A DNA stretch of 64,000 nucleotides from Microbacterium sp. SORGH_AS_0428 (GTDB taxonomy: Bacteria; Actinomycetota; Actinomycetes; Actinomycetales; Microbacteriaceae), in NCBI RefSeq assembly GCF_031453615.1, contig NZ_JAVIZT010000001.1, forward strand, positions 1 to 64,000, given 5' to 3'. A model generated the notes under the pieces. The model was given only the letters and a program-made list of their open reading frames with translations, had not been told where the DNA came from and did no database searches. A program made the translations under genes and the position numbers. Shown one piece after another: positions 63,839-64,000 of the stretch; position 1 is the first letter of the stretch; each line of letters begins with the position of its first letter.

Positions 63839-64000
63839 CGCAAAACTCGCTGGAAGCGCGAGAACTCACGCTCGGCTATCACGAACACACGATCATCGAA
63901 GCGCTCGACGTGCTCATTCCGGAGGGCCGCGTGACGGTGATCGTCGGAGCGAATGCCTGCGGCAAATCTACGCTGCTGCGCGGTCTTGCACGCCTGCTCG
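63829..64000 (+). CDS. Siderophore ABC transporter ATP-binding protein (partial at window end)
   Basis: The first 57 codons of an ATPase. [25 protein letters not shown], then Walker [10 protein letters not shown], are visible; the signature and Walker B lie beyond the window. FepC-like by position. The second residue of the P-loop is Ala and the middle Ala-Cys replaces the common NG; function seems intact. Overlaps the permease by 10 bases. Confidence 0.88.
   Translation, partial: MALTQNSLEARELTLGYHEHTIIEALDVLIPEGRVTVIVGANACGKSTLLRGLARLL

Overview
The window is high-GC DNA with a pervasive GATGCGGC/GCATCC codon style, many GTG starts and 4-base ATGA/GTGA gene junctions. It carries lipobox lipoproteins, DUF7882-type small proteins, and the ilvD/ilvBNC, serA, leuB, ilvE, FAH, gltX order. 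All of this fits an actinobacterium of the family Microbacteriaceae, most likely Microbacterium or a close relative (inference from style and gene order; no 16S is present).

Layout. (1) 1-5.4 kb: two DUF7882-like paralogues flanking a short-chain dehydrogenase, an LpqF-like beta-lactamase-fold lipoprotein cut by an in-frame TGA, another lipoprotein, hisN, and tRNA-Lys(CTT). (2) 5.37-11.90 kb: a 6.5-kb integrated element bounded by a perfect 46-bp direct repeat of the tRNA-Lys 3' part. It holds a 5'-truncated tyrosine integrase, a broken phage tape-measure fragment and defence-like cargo: a TIR-domain protein, a winged-helix (DUF5343-like)/HEPN pair, a second HEPN protein and an Abi-like protein. 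(3) 12-19.8 kb: DUF1622 protein, lipoprotein, TetR/MMPL exporter, MFS/MarR, and a frameshifted thiolase. (4) 19.9-43 kb: trehalose synthesis (otsAB), then the branched-chain amino acid genes ilvD-ilvB-ilvN-ilvC, leuB and ilvE, with adhE, serA, two MFS exporters, an FAH-family enzyme, a class V aminotransferase with a LysR regulator, and gltX placed between and after them. (5) 43-45.2 kb: a polytopic GT39-type glycosyltransferase and tRNA-Gln(CTG). (6) 45.2-50.85 kb: a second accessory block directly after tRNA-Gln. It contains a serine-recombinase C-terminal relic, a divergent PIN-like protein and a complete ABC-three-component (ABC-3C) conflict system: nuclease effector, middle component and Rad50-like ABC ATPase with a zinc hook. 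(7) 51-55.7 kb: an asparagine/aspartate catabolic unit (GntR regulator, aspartase, amino-acid permease, asparaginase) with two copies of one operator-like motif. (8) 55.6-64 kb: a P-loop protein, an SseB-like protein, MarR/MFS, an internally duplicated AraC regulator, and a DtxR-boxed ferric-siderophore ABC importer running off the window end.

The two tRNA-associated islands are the most interesting parts. Both look like small defence cargo loci with decayed recombinases. The TIR protein and the DUF5343-like protein of the first island, otherwise unrelated, seem to end in the same short strand-plus-helix tail. Three chromosomal genes carry single lesions (one in-frame stop, two +1 shifts in G runs). 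These are either recent pseudogenes or residual sequencing errors.
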